Shown: positions 30,186-41,262 of the stretch, in pieces
Numbering within the stretch: position 1 is the stretch's first letter
Layout: each line of letters opens with the position of its first letter
NCBI GenBank assembly: GCA_004297935.1
Contig: SCRE01000020.1
Location: 1-64,000, forward strand
Direction of reading: 5' to 3'
DNA length: 64,000 nt
Source: Microbacteriaceae bacterium
Lineage (GTDB): Bacteria > Actinomycetota > Actinomycetes > Actinomycetales > Microbacteriaceae
Program-made: the position numbers and the translations under genes
The notes under the pieces: model-generated
Seen by the model: only the letters and a program-made list of their open reading frames with translations
Told to the model about the DNA's origin: nothing
The model's database searches: none

Positions 30186-30664
30186 AGGCCCGCCCGGCGG
30201 CTTTCCGCGAGTTCGACCAGGCGATCGCGCAGCGCAGCGGCATCGCCTTCCAGAAGCCCGGGGATCACGACTCTGGTGGACGCGGCAGCGGTCACGAACC
30301 GGAGTTCGGCAAGGCCGAGGATGCGGGCGATCGGGCCGCGCGTCACGTCGACCAGCTGCATCCGCCCATAGGGCACTGCCACGAAACGCTGGAACATGAT
30401 GCCACGGCGCATCAGGAGGTCGTCCCGGCGAAGCTGGTAGCCGATGGCGCGTGCTCGACGCGGCGCGACGACCATGAGCACGAGGGTTGCGATCACGATC
30501 ACGCTCAGCGGCAGCCAGGCCCAGCTCACCCCGAGGACGAGCCAGAGCACCACAGCGATCGCGCCGTAGACCGCGCCGCCGAGCAGGGACTCCACGAGCA
30601 CGACCAGCACATACTTCGGCGACACGCGCGTGAAGTCTGCGGCGATGTCAAGGCGTTGCGTCAC
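30182..30664 (-). CDS. PH domain membrane protein (YdbS-like)
   Basis: About 160 aa: two hydrophobic segments followed by one bPH2 domain (GYQLRRDDLLMRRGIM...PYGRMQLVDVTRGP). It forms a YdbS/YdbT-type pair with the larger PH protein, to which it is translationally coupled. The GTG at 30664 is chosen because AGGAG lies four bases upstream; ATGs at 30715 and 30685 are in frame but have no ribosome site. Confidence 0.85.
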   Translation of the reverse strand: MTQRLDIAADFTRVSPKYVLVVLVESLLGGAVYGAIAVVLWLVLGVSWAWLPLSVIVIATLVLMVVAPRRARAIGYQLRRDDLLMRRGIMFQRFVAVPYGRMQLVDVTRGPIARILGLAELRFVTAAASTRVVIPGLLEGDAAALRDRLVELAESRRAGL

Positions 30665-30767
30665 GGCTCTCCTGGGTGCGGGCATTCGGGTCTTCGTGCT
30701 GCGATCGTCCTCCATCGTAGTCGCGCGTGCTGGAGGCGTGCCCGGTGCGACGGCTGCGGCGGCGGCG

Positions 30768-31244
30768 TCAGGCCGCGTGCTGGCTCGGCAGCTTTTCCTC
30801 TTCGTCGTCCGACGGCGGAAGCGCGCACAGGTGCTCTGCGATCAGTCCTGCGATCAGCAACACGAGCGCCCCGAAGGTTGCAGCACCGGCCAACCAGAGC
30901 GACCCCGCGCTCGGCAGGATAGAGCGGGTGAGTTGGTAGGAGAGGATGCCGAGACCTCCACCGGTCAACAGGGCGCCGGCGAGGCTGCATGCCTTGGCCA
31001 GCACGACGACCCGCGCAGCACGGAACGGGTCGATCCGCGCTTTCGACCGTCCCTGTACCGCCCGCCGGATCGGGATCGCGAACACCACCACGATGATCGC
31101 GATCGCGATCAGGGTGATCGGCAACGACAGCGGCGGCACGAGCACGGCACCGCCGGCAGCGACCGTTCCCAGCTCCCAGAGGAAGCCGATCACGATCCCC
31201 GCGACACCGAGGCCGATCAACGGTGTCGGTCGGGTGCGCTTCAT
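30768..31244 (-). CDS. DUF3180 membrane protein
   Basis: A 158-aa protein with four hydrophobic segments and a short acidic tail (DDEEEKLPS). DUF3180 proteins occur almost only in actinobacteria, nearly always next to folK, as here. The function is unknown. The basic N-terminus KRTRPTPLIGLGVAG and the ATG at 31244, which overlaps the folK stop codon (ATGA), fix the start. Confidence 0.88.
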   Translation of the reverse strand: MKRTRPTPLIGLGVAGIVIGFLWELGTVAAGGAVLVPPLSLPITLIAIAIIVVVFAIPIRRAVQGRSKARIDPFRAARVVVLAKACSLAGALLTGGGLGILSYQLTRSILPSAGSLWLAGAATFGALVLLIAGLIAEHLCALPPSDDEEEKLPSQHAA

Positions 31245-31795
31245 CGGATGCCGTCCCAACCCGGCGCATAAGTGTGCACCGCGTCTCTCGCCCGGACCAG
31301 CAACTCCGCGACGCTGCCCGCACCCGGGACCTGCGCACGCGCATCCACGTCGAACCACGGGGCAAGAACGAAGGCCCGCTCGGCCGCGCGCGGATGCGGC
31401 AACGTCAGCCTCTCGTCCGAGCTGACACGACCGTCGTAGTCCACGATGTCGATGTCCAGCGTGCGATCACCCCAACGCTCCTCGCGCACCCGGCCGTGCG
31501 CCGCCTCGATCGCGTTGACTGCCGTCAGCAGCGCGTGCGGTTCGAGCGTCGTATCGACGAGCACGACGGCGTTCAGGTACCGCGGCGCGGAATGGTCCAC
31601 ACCGGAAAGCTTGATCGCATCCGTTTCGACCAGCACGGAACGCGCGTCGACTCGGATGCCCGGCGTGGCGTCCAGGTCGTCGATCGCGGCGCTCAGCGTC
31701 GCGACCCGGTCGCCGAGGTTGCTGCCCAACGCGAGCACGGCGCGCACGCCCACCCGCAGCCGCTGCGGCTTGGGGCGACGGACGCCGCCCGTCAC
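31241..31795 (-). CDS. folK: 2-amino-4-hydroxy-6-hydroxymethyldihydropteridine pyrophosphokinase
   Basis: A 184-aa HPPK that transfers pyrophosphate from ATP to 6-hydroxymethyl-dihydropterin, giving the substrate of FolP. Signature elements are ALGSNLGDR, PRYLNAVV, the magnesium-binding WGDRTLDIDIV loop and LPHPRAAERAFVLAP. The start is GTG at 31795, overlapping the folB stop. Confidence 0.96.
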   Translation of the reverse strand: MTGGVRRPKPQRLRVGVRAVLALGSNLGDRVATLSAAIDDLDATPGIRVDARSVLVETDAIKLSGVDHSAPRYLNAVVLVDTTLEPHALLTAVNAIEAAHGRVREERWGDRTLDIDIVDYDGRVSSDERLTLPHPRAAERAFVLAPWFDVDARAQVPGAGSVAELLVRARDAVHTYAPGWDGIR

Positions 31796-32184
31796 GCCGG
31801 CTCCTCCGGTGCCGACTCTCCGGGAGCGCTGCGCACGATCGTCACCGTCACGTCGTCGAACGGCACCGGGATCGGCGCATTCGGCTTATGGATGGCGACC
31901 TGCGTGCGGCGCACGGCCGAAAAGCCCAAGGCGACGGCGGCAACGCGCTCGGCGACCGTCTCGATCAGGTCGACCGGGTCGTTGCTGACCGCGTCCACAA
32001 CGGCCACCGCGAGTTCGCCGTAGTGCACGGTCGCGGCCAGATCATCGCCACGCGCGGCGGCGGCCAGGTCGAGCCACACGGTCACGTCGATCACGAACTC
32101 CTGGCCGTTTTCTCGCTCGAAGTCGAATACACCGTGGTGCGCGTGTACGCGCAGACCGGTCAGCATGATCGTGTCCAAGCTCAT
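31792..32184 (-). CDS. folB: Dihydroneopterin aldolase
   Basis: A 130-aa aldolase that converts dihydroneopterin to 6-hydroxymethyl-dihydropterin. Family landmarks are LTGLRVHAHHGVFDFER (catalytic Glu region), TVHYGELA and LIETVAERVA. The ATG at 32184 overlaps the folP stop codon. The length is typical. Confidence 0.96.
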   Translation of the reverse strand: MSLDTIMLTGLRVHAHHGVFDFERENGQEFVIDVTVWLDLAAAARGDDLAATVHYGELAVAVVDAVSNDPVDLIETVAERVAAVALGFSAVRRTQVAIHKPNAPIPVPFDDVTVTIVRSAPGESAPEEPA

Positions 32185-33323
32185 ACGCCCACCTTGACGG
32201 ATACCGCCGCCTGCCCGCCGCCATCCGGCTCACGACCGGCCGACCAGGCCGCGACCACATCCAGGGCGAGGCGGGTGCTCGGCACGTCGTGCACACGCAC
32301 GCCCCAGACGCCGGCCTGCGCGGCGAGCGCACTGATCATGGCCGTCGGCACGTCACGATCCACGACGGGCGCGCCCGCCGGCAGCAGCTCGGCGACGAAG
32401 CGTTTGCGGGAGGCGCCGATCAGCACCGGCAACCCGAGCCGTTCGAATTCCTGCAGGTGTGCCAGCACTTGCCAATTATGAGCCGAGGCCTTCGCAAAGC
32501 CGAGCCCCGGGTCGATGATCAGCCGCGAGGAGTCGACGCCGCGCACGATCAACTCGCCGACGCGCGCGAACAGTTCCTCGCGCACCTCGCGCGCGGCATC
32601 CGTGTAGGTGGCATGGGCATCCATGTCGGTGCTGTGCCCGCGCCAATGGGTCACGACATAGGGCAGACCGGTCGCGATCACGACGTCGACCATCGCCGAG
32701 TCGGCGAGGCCGCCGGAGACGTCATTGATCAGCTGGGCACCGGCCGTCGCGGCGGCAAGGGCGGTCGACGCGTTCATCGTGTCGACGCTGACCCGGACGC
32801 CTTGCTCGGCCAGCGCGCGGATCACCGGAATCACCCGGGCCTGCTCCTGGTCGACCGGCACCCGTTTGGCGCCCGGCCGGGTCGACTCCCCGCCGACGTC
32901 GACTATGTCGGCGCCGAGGCGCGCCAGTTCGATGCCGCGGCGCACCGCAGCGTTCTCGTCCGCGTAGAGCCCGCCGTCGCTGAACGAGTCCGGGGTGACG
33001 TTGAGCACACCCATGATCTGCGTGCGTTCGATGCGCGGGTACTCGAACTCGGCCGGACGGCCCTGCGCGAACCCCATCGATGTCGCAGCGGCATCCGAGT
33101 CGACCGCGATCGAATCCAGCGAGCGGATGTCGAACGGACGCGTCTGCGTGTCGATGTCCTGCGTGTCAGCGGTCCGGGTGTCCGCGGTCCTGATGTCAGC
33201 GGTCCGGCTGTCCGCGTGCTGGCTGTCCGCATGCCGACTGTTCGCGTGCTGGCTGTCCGTGGCCGCGCTGTCCGCGGTCTGCGGCACGCGCACGCCGGCG
33301 GCGCGGGTCTGCCAGTCAGTCAT
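32181..33323 (-). CDS. folP: Dihydropteroate synthase with repetitive N-terminal extension
   Basis: A 380-aa protein. The catalytic TIM barrel begins near residue 83: IMGVLNVTPDSFSDGG, GGESTRPGA, INDVSGG, the DPGLGFAK loop and the sulfonamide-region GASRKRF are all intact. It condenses 6-hydroxymethyl-dihydropterin-PP with p-aminobenzoate. In front of this lies an unusual run of about 80 residues dominated by five-residue ADSxH/ADxRT repeats (about residues 17-60), encoded by 15-bp DNA repeats. The ATG at 33323 overlaps folE by 8 bp; a start at the Met near residue 83 would remove the repeats but leaves a long untranslated stretch in an otherwise gapless operon. Confidence 0.93.
   Translation of the reverse strand: MTDWQTRAAGVRVPQTADSAATDSQHANSRHADSQHADSRTADIRTADTRTADTQDIDTQTRPFDIRSLDSIAVDSDAAATSMGFAQGRPAEFEYPRIERTQIMGVLNVTPDSFSDGGLYADENAAVRRGIELARLGADIVDVGGESTRPGAKRVPVDQEQARVIPVIRALAEQGVRVSVDTMNASTALAAATAGAQLINDVSGGLADSAMVDVVIATGLPYVVTHWRGHSTDMDAHATYTDAAREVREELFARVGELIVRGVDSSRLIIDPGLGFAKASAHNWQVLAHLQEFERLGLPVLIGASRKRFVAELLPAGAPVVDRDVPTAMISALAAQAGVWGVRVHDVPSTRLALDVVAAWSAGREPDGGGQAAVSVKVGV
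33164..33283. repeat. Eight 15-bp tandem repeats in the 5' end of folP
   Basis: Eight consecutive 15-mers of the form TGTCCGCGGTCCKGV begin at 33164, 33179, 33194, 33209, 33224, 33239, 33254 and 33269, with 2-6 substitutions between copies. They keep the folP frame and encode a five-residue repeat (A/N-D-S/T/I-R/Q-T/H). Confidence 0.88.
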
Positions 33324-33894
33324 CGTGACCTCCGCCGATCAGGGTGATGAGTTCGCCGCGCGCGCTCGGATTGGAGAGTACACCCCGGCCGGCGATGGTG
33401 ACCGTCGAACTGCCGATCTGACGCGGGCCGCGCGTGGTGACGCAGGCGTGCACCGCGTCGAGCACAACGAGGACTCCACGCGGGGCGAGTCCCACCTCCA
33501 GGGCATCGGCAATCTCCTCGGTGAGGCGCTCCTGCAGCTGTGGCCGCGCGGCCAGGGTCTCGATGACCCGCGGAATCCGGCCGAGGCCGACGATTCGTTC
33601 GCCGGGCAGATAGGCGATGTGCGCCACTCCGAGGAACGGAAGCAGATGATGCTCACAGATCGAACGGAACGCGATGTCGCGCAACAGCACGGTTTCGGCG
33701 TCGTGGTCGCCGATCGGCACAGCATCCGCCAACTGCATGAGCGGGTCCTCGCCGACGCCCGCGAAGAATTCCGCGTAGGCATCCGCCACCCGGCTCGGGG
33801 TCTGAGCCAAGCCGGGGCGCATGGGGTCCTCGCCGATGGCAGCCAATACCTCGGTGACTGCCGCTGCAATGCGTGCGCGATCAACCTCGCTCAC
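33316..33894 (-). CDS. folE: GTP cyclohydrolase I
   Basis: A 192-aa enzyme catalysing the first step of folate synthesis, GTP to dihydroneopterin triphosphate. Zinc and catalytic residues are visible in RSICEHHLLPFLGVAHIAYLP and in DAVHACVTTRG; the C-terminal STVTIAGRGVL is typical. It follows ftsH with a 9-bp gap and overlaps folP by 8 bp. Confidence 0.96.
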   Translation of the reverse strand: MSEVDRARIAAAVTEVLAAIGEDPMRPGLAQTPSRVADAYAEFFAGVGEDPLMQLADAVPIGDHDAETVLLRDIAFRSICEHHLLPFLGVAHIAYLPGERIVGLGRIPRVIETLAARPQLQERLTEEIADALEVGLAPRGVLVVLDAVHACVTTRGPRQIGSSTVTIAGRGVLSNPSARGELITLIGGGHDD

Positions 33895-33903
33895 GAGACT
33901 CCT

Positions 33904-35913
<2,010 letters not shown>

Positions 35914-36127
35914 GGTGTTGCTAGGGTATCGCGACGGCACTGGATGCTCCCTGCGTGTTCGCCCAAGGGGGAACCGGAGATTGCCCAGTATCCGTGCGCA
36001 GCATCCTTACCCCCAGCATCCTTGCTCAGCTCCGCATCCGGCCGGTCGACGCTGAGGCTGAGGTCCGGTCGATGCTGAGAGCCTGCGGACGCTGGGGCCT
36101 CGTCGACGCTGATGGTCGCGGCCAGGG

Positions 36128-36682
36128 TCAGTGTTGGTACACGTGCGGCGCGAGCACGCCGACCGAACGCAGGTTTCGATAGCGCTCTGCATAGTCGAGC
36201 CCGTAGCCGACCACGAAATCGTTCGGAATGTCGAAGCCGACGTACTTCACCTTCACGTCGACCTTGGCTGCGAGCGGCTTGCGCAGCAGCGCGCAGATCT
36301 CAACGGATGCCGGCCCTCGCGTTCGCAGGTTCTCCAACAGCCACGACAGCGTGAGCCCCGAGTCGATGACGTCCTCGACGATGAGCACGTGGCGGCCGGT
36401 GAGATCGCTGTCCAGGTCCTTGAGGATGCGCACGACGCCGCTGGACTGCGTGCCGGTGCCGTACGAGCTGACGGCCATCCAGTCCATGTTGAGGTGCATC
36501 TTCAATTCGCGAGCGAGATCGGCCATGACCATGACCGCACCCTTGAGCACTCCGACGAGCAAGACATCCTTGTCTGCATAGTCAGCCTCGATGCGGCGCG
36601 CGAGTTCGGCGAGCTTCGCCAGAATCTGCTCTTCGGAGACGAGGACCGACGTCAGGTCGTCGGCGATGTCGGTTTCCAGCAC
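36128..36682 (-). CDS. hpt: Hypoxanthine-guanine phosphoribosyltransferase
   Basis: A 184-aa purine-salvage enzyme. The PRPP-binding signature is [17 protein letters not shown], with [16 protein letters not shown] upstream and [16 protein letters not shown] near the C-terminus. The GTG at 36682 has AAAGG seven to eight bases upstream and gives the normal family length; longer upstream reading is repetitive DNA. The order tilS-hpt-ftsH is conserved in actinobacteria. Confidence 0.94.
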   Translation of the reverse strand: MLETDIADDLTSVLVSEEQILAKLAELARRIEADYADKDVLLVGVLKGAVMVMADLARELKMHLNMDWMAVSSYGTGTQSSGVVRILKDLDSDLTGRHVLIVEDVIDSGLTLSWLLENLRTRGPASVEICALLRKPLAAKVDVKVKYVGFDIPNDFVVGYGLDYAERYRNLRSVGVLAPHVYQH

Positions 36683-36697
36683 AGGTGCACCTTTCGC

Positions 36698-36749
36698 GGT
36701 TCGGGATGAAGGTTCGTGATGAAGGCTCGTGATCACGGTTCGGGATGAA
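36698..36749. repeat. Four 13-bp tandem repeats between hpt and tilS
   Basis: GGTTCGGGATGAA (36698), GGTTCGTGATGAA (36711), GGCTCGTGATCAC (36724) and GGTTCGGGATGAA (36737) follow each other without gaps. They fill the space between the tilS stop codon (36750) and the hpt ribosome-binding region. Confidence 0.88.
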
Positions 36750-37862
36750 TCAGGCCGATGTGTTCGAGTTCGAGTTCGACTGGAAGAGGAGCATTCCGGC
36801 ACGCCTAGCAACTCTAACCCCGGGCAGGTCGAGAGGTCTCTGGCCGTGCCAGTGCGTGATCAGCCGAACGACCGCCTCGACGTGCACTCGTTCGAGGCCA
36901 ACCCCGAACTCGCTGACGACCACGTGGCGGATGATCCGATTGCGCAACGCGGCCGGATTCGCCTCAAGCGCACCGACCGATACGGCGATGCCCGCTTCGG
37001 CCGGTTCGCAGATATCCTCGATCGCCTCCAGAATCATCGCATCCAAGGCGTTGGAATCCTCGCGCAGTTGCGCTGCCGTGCGGGCGAGCGCCTCGGCGAT
37101 GCCGGGGCCGAGTTCGGTCTCGAGCATCGGCAGCACGGTACTGCGCACCCGTACCCGGGCGAACCTCGGGTCGAGATTCTGCGGATCCTGCCACGGCTCC
37201 AAGCCGGCATCGACACAGAACTGCCGCGTCGTCTCCCGGCGGATGCGCAGCAGTGGCCGCAGGTACGGCCCCGTCTGCGGCGCCATACCGTGCAGGCTCG
37301 TCGCGCCCGACCCTCGGGTCAGCCCGAGCAGCACCGTCTCCGCCTGGTCGTCGAGCGTGTGGCCGAGCAGCACATGGCTCGCGCCCGCTTGCACCATCGC
37401 ATCCGCGAAAGCCCCGAACCGCGCCGTGCGCGCCGCTCCCTCCGGCCCGTCGGCATGAGTGTGGGCTGGGATGGTCACCCGACGGACGAGCACGGGGTCG
37501 AGCCCGAGAGCGCGAGCGTGCGCGGCTGCGCGAGCAGCGACATCCGCAGAACCGGGTTGCAGGCCGTGGTCGACAATGACCGCCCCCGCCCGGATGCCCG
37601 CCCTCGGCGCCTCGAACGCGGTCGCCGCCGCGAGCGCCAGCGAATCCGCTCCCCCGCTCAGCCCGACCAAAACAACGGAATTTTCTGCCGCCACACCGGC
37701 TGGAGTGCCGAGGCCCTCGGCGTGGCGCGGAGAATCTCCGTCGTTTTGAACGGCGTCGTGGGAACGGACCAGCGGGGCCAGCATCTCGCGCACGGCTCGG
37801 CGGATGTCCGCGATCGCCGGTGTGAGTCGCGGACGGCGGGCTGCAGGCACGTCAATCTCCAT
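36750..37862 (-). CDS. tilS: tRNA(Ile)-lysidine synthetase
   Basis: A 370-aa N-type ATP pyrophosphatase that modifies C34 of tRNA-Ile(CAU) to lysidine. The PP-loop is [15 protein letters not shown], followed by [11 protein letters not shown] and [22 protein letters not shown]. An N-terminal extension of about 65 residues precedes the PP-loop. The ATG at 37862 heads the leftward cluster, divergent from ppa. Confidence 0.93.
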   Translation of the reverse strand: MEIDVPAARRPRLTPAIADIRRAVREMLAPLVRSHDAVQNDGDSPRHAEGLGTPAGVAAENSVVLVGLSGGADSLALAAATAFEAPRAGIRAGAVIVDHGLQPGSADVAARAAAHARALGLDPVLVRRVTIPAHTHADGPEGAARTARFGAFADAMVQAGASHVLLGHTLDDQAETVLLGLTRGSGATSLHGMAPQTGPYLRPLLRIRRETTRQFCVDAGLEPWQDPQNLDPRFARVRVRSTVLPMLETELGPGIAEALARTAAQLREDSNALDAMILEAIEDICEPAEAGIAVSVGALEANPAALRNRIIRHVVVSEFGVGLERVHVEAVVRLITHWHGQRPLDLPGVRVARRAGMLLFQSNSNSNTSA

Positions 37863-37881
37863 CCAGTAACGTTATTCCAGA

Positions 37882-37944
37882 CTTGCAGACGAGTAGCCGT
37901 GCAGCCGAGCAGTCTTGCAGACGAGTAGCCGTGCAGCCGAGCAG
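37882..37944. repeat. Duplicated 31-bp unit in the tilS/ppa intergenic region
   Basis: CTTGCAGACGAGTAGCCGTG and the next 11 bases occur at 37882-37912 and identically at 37914-37944, one base apart (period 32). The duplication lies directly in front of tilS, in the divergent promoter region shared with ppa. Confidence 0.92.
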
Positions 37945-38036
37945 CCGCAGGCAGGACGCTCGCCCGCCAGGCGCCGGCGCACCAGTCAGCAGCCACAAGC
38001 CCCGTGACTTCAGATGAAGCAGAAGGAGAACCCACT

Positions 38037-38528
38037 ATGGCCGATTACGACGCGATCATCGAGATTCCGCGCGGCAGCCGCAACAAGTACGAGGTCGACC
38101 ATGAGACCGGGCGCGTGTTCCTCGACCGCGTGCTATTCACCGGCTTCGTCTACCCGACCGACTACGGCTTCTTCGAAAACACGCTCGGCGAAGACGGCGA
38201 TCCGCTCGACGTGCTCGTGCTGCTGGACTACCCGCTGTTCCCCGGTGTCGGCGTCACGGTGCGCCCGGTCGGTGTGCTCAACATGTCGGACGAGGCCGGC
38301 GGCGACGCCAAGGTCATCGCCGTGCAGCACAAAGACCCGCGTTGGGCGCACATCCAAGACGTGAATGACATTCCGGAGTACACCCGCAAGGAGATCGAGC
38401 ACTTCTTCGAGCACTACAAGGACCTCGAGCCCGGCAAATTCGTCAACGTGGATGCCTGGGGCAGCGCAGCCGAGGCCGAGCGCCTCATTCAGGAAGCCGT
38501 CACCCGCTTCGACACGCACACGCACTGA
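38037..38528 (+). CDS. ppa: Inorganic pyrophosphatase, family I
   Basis: A 163-aa soluble pyrophosphatase that hydrolyses PPi to drive biosynthetic reactions. It shows [40 protein letters not shown] (with the DxDPxD metal site) and [11 protein letters not shown]. The ATG at 38037 has AGAAGGAGA upstream; the in-frame ATG at 38004 is not needed. Confidence 0.97.
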   Translation: MADYDAIIEIPRGSRNKYEVDHETGRVFLDRVLFTGFVYPTDYGFFENTLGEDGDPLDVLVLLDYPLFPGVGVTVRPVGVLNMSDEAGGDAKVIAVQHKDPRWAHIQDVNDIPEYTRKEIEHFFEHYKDLEPGKFVNVDAWGSAAEAERLIQEAVTRFDTHTH

Positions 38529-38602
38529 CGCCCCCAACGCTGACGCGCCCAACGGTGCCGCGCGCAGCAGCGCCGCGACCGGGCAACGGATGAGCGGCAG
38601 CG

Positions 38603-39856
38603 CTACGCGGCCGGGCGCCCGACCACATTCATCAGGTCGCCGCCGTAACCCCACACAGGCTGCACTTTGACAACGTCGCCCTCCGTCGGTGCGGCGATCA
38701 TCATGCCGCCGCCGAGGTAAATGGCAACGTGGTAGAAACCGCCGTTGTACCAGAACAACAGGTCACCACGCTGACGTTGCGAATACGGGAACAGTTTGCC
38801 CTCGCTTCGCATCACGTTGTACTGTCCCGACACATAGTGCGGTCCGATGTAGACGCCGGCTGCCGAGTAGGCCATCATCGTCAGGCCCGAGCAGTCCCAC
38901 ACATTCGGCCCAGCCCCGCCCAGCACGTACGGATCTCCGCGCTGCGCCATGGCGAACGCGATCGCGTTCTCGACGATGCTGCCGTTCGGCACGGAGTTGC
39001 CGCCGCCACTGCTCGACGAATTATTGCCGCTAGCGGCCAACGCCGCCAGACGTTGCTTCTCGGCCAACGCTGCGGCTGCCTCTTCCTGCGCCTTCTTGAC
39101 GCCGGCCAGATAGGACGTTTCGACGGCTGCCGACGTGTTCTTCAATGAGGCCAGCTGGGCCACCAACTCGGTGGACCTCTGTTTCTGCGTGGCGAGCGCA
39201 CTCTGCACCTTCGCCTGCGCATCTTTCGCCGCAGTGAGCGCGACCTGTGCAGCGGTCGCCAGTTCGGTGCGCTTCGCTCGCGCGACGGCCGCCTGGTCCG
39301 TCAGCGCTTGCGCCGTGTTCTTGTCTGCGATCGCCTGATCGTAAATGCCCTGCGATTGTTGGGTGAGCTTGCTCATGGTGCCGAGTTGGTAGAGCAGCGT
39401 CTCGGCGGCGTTGCCGTTGTCGCCATTGAGCATGAGGTCGACGGATGGGTTCTGACCACCGGTGCGGGCGAGATGTGAGGCGAGCAGGCCGGCCCGCATC
39501 TTAGAGGTCTGCGCCTTCTTGGCCGCGGCATCCGCTTGCCGCTGAAGATCGGCTGCTTTCTGAGTGGCCTCATCCAGCTGAGCCTGAGCCTGCAGGTAGG
39601 CTTCTGCGGCTTTCTGCGCAACGAGGTTCGCGGCATTCACCTGCGTTTGCAACCCGTTGATCAGGCCAGTGATCTTGTCGACGAGCGCCTGTTGCTGCGC
39701 AACGTTCTGTTTGGCCTGCTGCACGTCGTTCCACGACGGGTAGTCGTCGGCGAAGGCGGGCGGTGTGATGATGCCGACGGATGCCGTCACCGCACCCATC
39801 GCGACCGCGCCGAACGCCAACAGCGGTCCGGTGCGGTGGCTCTTGCTGCTAGCCAA
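38603..39856 (-). CDS. Secreted NlpC/P60 peptidoglycan endopeptidase with coiled-coil domain
   Basis: About 417 aa. A signal peptide ends near PPAFADDYPSW; a long Ala/Gln-rich coiled coil (about 45-270) and a Gly/Ser linker follow; the C-terminal NlpC/P60 domain has catalytic Cys in WDCSGLTMMAYSAAG and His in FYHVAIYLGGG. It is similar in layout to RipA/RipC-type cell-separation hydrolases whose coiled coil contacts FtsEX. The TTG at 39856 is proposed because GGAG precedes it and it overlaps the stop of the upstream M23 gene by 8 bp; an ATG further upstream (near 39892) is the alternative. Confidence 0.88.
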   Translation of the reverse strand: MASSKSHRTGPLLAFGAVAMGAVTASVGIITPPAFADDYPSWNDVQQAKQNVAQQQALVDKITGLINGLQTQVNAANLVAQKAAEAYLQAQAQLDEATQKAADLQRQADAAAKKAQTSKMRAGLLASHLARTGGQNPSVDLMLNGDNGNAAETLLYQLGTMSKLTQQSQGIYDQAIADKNTAQALTDQAAVARAKRTELATAAQVALTAAKDAQAKVQSALATQKQRSTELVAQLASLKNTSAAVETSYLAGVKKAQEEAAAALAEKQRLAALAASGNNSSSSGGGNSVPNGSIVENAIAFAMAQRGDPYVLGGAGPNVWDCSGLTMMAYSAAGVYIGPHYVSGQYNVMRSEGKLFPYSQRQRGDLLFWYNGGFYHVAIYLGGGMMIAAPTEGDVVKVQPVWGYGGDLMNVVGRPAA

Positions 39857-41120
39857 GAGGTGCTCCTCTCTGTGCCATGAACGGGATGCCATCGACGGGA
39901 CGGCCGTTGATCTCGACCTGGAAATGCAAGTGCGGACCCGTCGACGCCCCCGTCGATCCGACGCGGGCGATCGGCTGACCGGCCCCCACACGTTGGCCGT
40001 TGCCGACCAGGATGCCGCCCGACATGATGTGGCAATACTGTGTCACGATACCGCCACCGTGGTCGATCCGCACGGCATTGCCGCAGGTTCCGAGCCAGCC
40101 GGCATAGATGACGACACCGTCGTGTGCCGCATAGATGGGGGCCCCGGTTGCTGCGGCAATGTCGATTCCGTAGTGGAAGTAGCTGCAGTCGGGGCACGGT
40201 TGCACCCGGTAACCGAACCCGTCGGTGATGACGCCACGCACCGGGTTCGCCCAACCCTGGGGGCCGACATAGCCGCCCGGCAGCCCGGCCCCGCGCCCGG
40301 CCGCAGCCGCGGCAGCGGCGCGAGCGGCGACGCCCTTCTCATAGCCGGTGACCACGGCGGCGGTCTTGTCCTTCAGCGCCGCCACCTGCGCCTGCAGCAC
40401 GAGGATCTGCTGCTGCTGTGCAGCGAGCTTGGCCGCGGCCGCCTCTGCTGCCGCAACGGCCGCCTTCAGCGCGGCATCCGCTGCATTGCGCAGTGTCTCG
40501 CGCTGAGCCTTCGCGACGGATGCCTGTGCCGAGAGCGCTTTCTCGGTGTTCTGCGCCATCAGCGCGTACTTGTAGATGTCATTCGTGCTCTGAACGAGCT
40601 TGCTCATGCTGCCGAGGTCGGACAGCAGCCGGTTCGCCGCGGCGCCATCCTGCATCCCGCCGCGGAGGAACAGATTGGCACTGAGATTGCCGCCGCCGGT
40701 GCGGTAGAGCTGGGCGGCGAGGCGAGCGGCCTGCTTTGTTGCAGCATCCGCTTTCGTTTTGGATGCGTCGGCCTGCGTCTGCAGGTCCTCTGCGCGCCGA
40801 TCCGCGTCGGCGAACTTCTGCTGTGCGATCTCCAGCTCGCTGCCGCGCGCCTTAGCGTCAGCCTCGGTCCGGGCGACCTCACCCTGCAATCGAACGATCA
40901 GACCCTCGATCTGGGTCACTTTCGCGGCTGCGGTCGCCTCGTTCGACTTGGCGTTCTGCACGTCCTGCCAGCTCGGATAGTCGTCGGCATACGCCGGGGA
41001 AGCGAGCGTTCCCACCGATGCGATCGCGAGTACTGCGATGATCGCCGTGCGGGTGCGCCAGCGATGCCCGGCTCGCACGTCGCGTCCGGGAGGCGGGGTA
41101 CCAGATGTGGGAGGGCGCAT
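39849..41120 (-). CDS. Secreted M23-family peptidoglycan endopeptidase with coiled-coil domain
   Basis: A 423-aa protein with a signal peptide (cleavage near SPAYADDYPSW), a long coiled coil (about 55-270), an Ala/Gly-rich linker, and a C-terminal LytM/M23 metallopeptidase domain with HYGIDIAA and HLHF as zinc ligands. EnvC-like architecture suggests either a direct hydrolase or an activator; both zinc motifs appear intact here. It shares the ADDYPSW mature N-terminus and the overall coiled-coil plan with the downstream NlpC/P60 protein, so the pair probably arose by duplication of the N-terminal part with different catalytic domains. Confidence 0.9.
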   Translation of the reverse strand: MRPPTSGTPPPGRDVRAGHRWRTRTAIIAVLAIASVGTLASPAYADDYPSWQDVQNAKSNEATAAAKVTQIEGLIVRLQGEVARTEADAKARGSELEIAQQKFADADRRAEDLQTQADASKTKADAATKQAARLAAQLYRTGGGNLSANLFLRGGMQDGAAANRLLSDLGSMSKLVQSTNDIYKYALMAQNTEKALSAQASVAKAQRETLRNAADAALKAAVAAAEAAAAKLAAQQQQILVLQAQVAALKDKTAAVVTGYEKGVAARAAAAAAAGRGAGLPGGYVGPQGWANPVRGVITDGFGYRVQPCPDCSYFHYGIDIAAATGAPIYAAHDGVVIYAGWLGTCGNAVRIDHGGGIVTQYCHIMSGGILVGNGQRVGAGQPIARVGSTGASTGPHLHFQVEINGRPVDGIPFMAQRGAPLG

Positions 41121-41262
41121 TGCTCTTTCGAATCGGCTTTTCGAGACGGAATCTCCAGCGAATCTAACCCGGCGCGCGGCGATTCCGGGCGAGTATCACG
41201 GCCCGTCGCGACATCCGTTCCAAGCGGGCGTGGCTGCCGCACGGCAGATGCGGATGCCCGGT

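Noticed and set aside
33164-33283. CRISPR-like or mobile repeat
   Set aside because: A 15-bp period that keeps the folP reading frame and has no spacers; simple coding tandem repeat.
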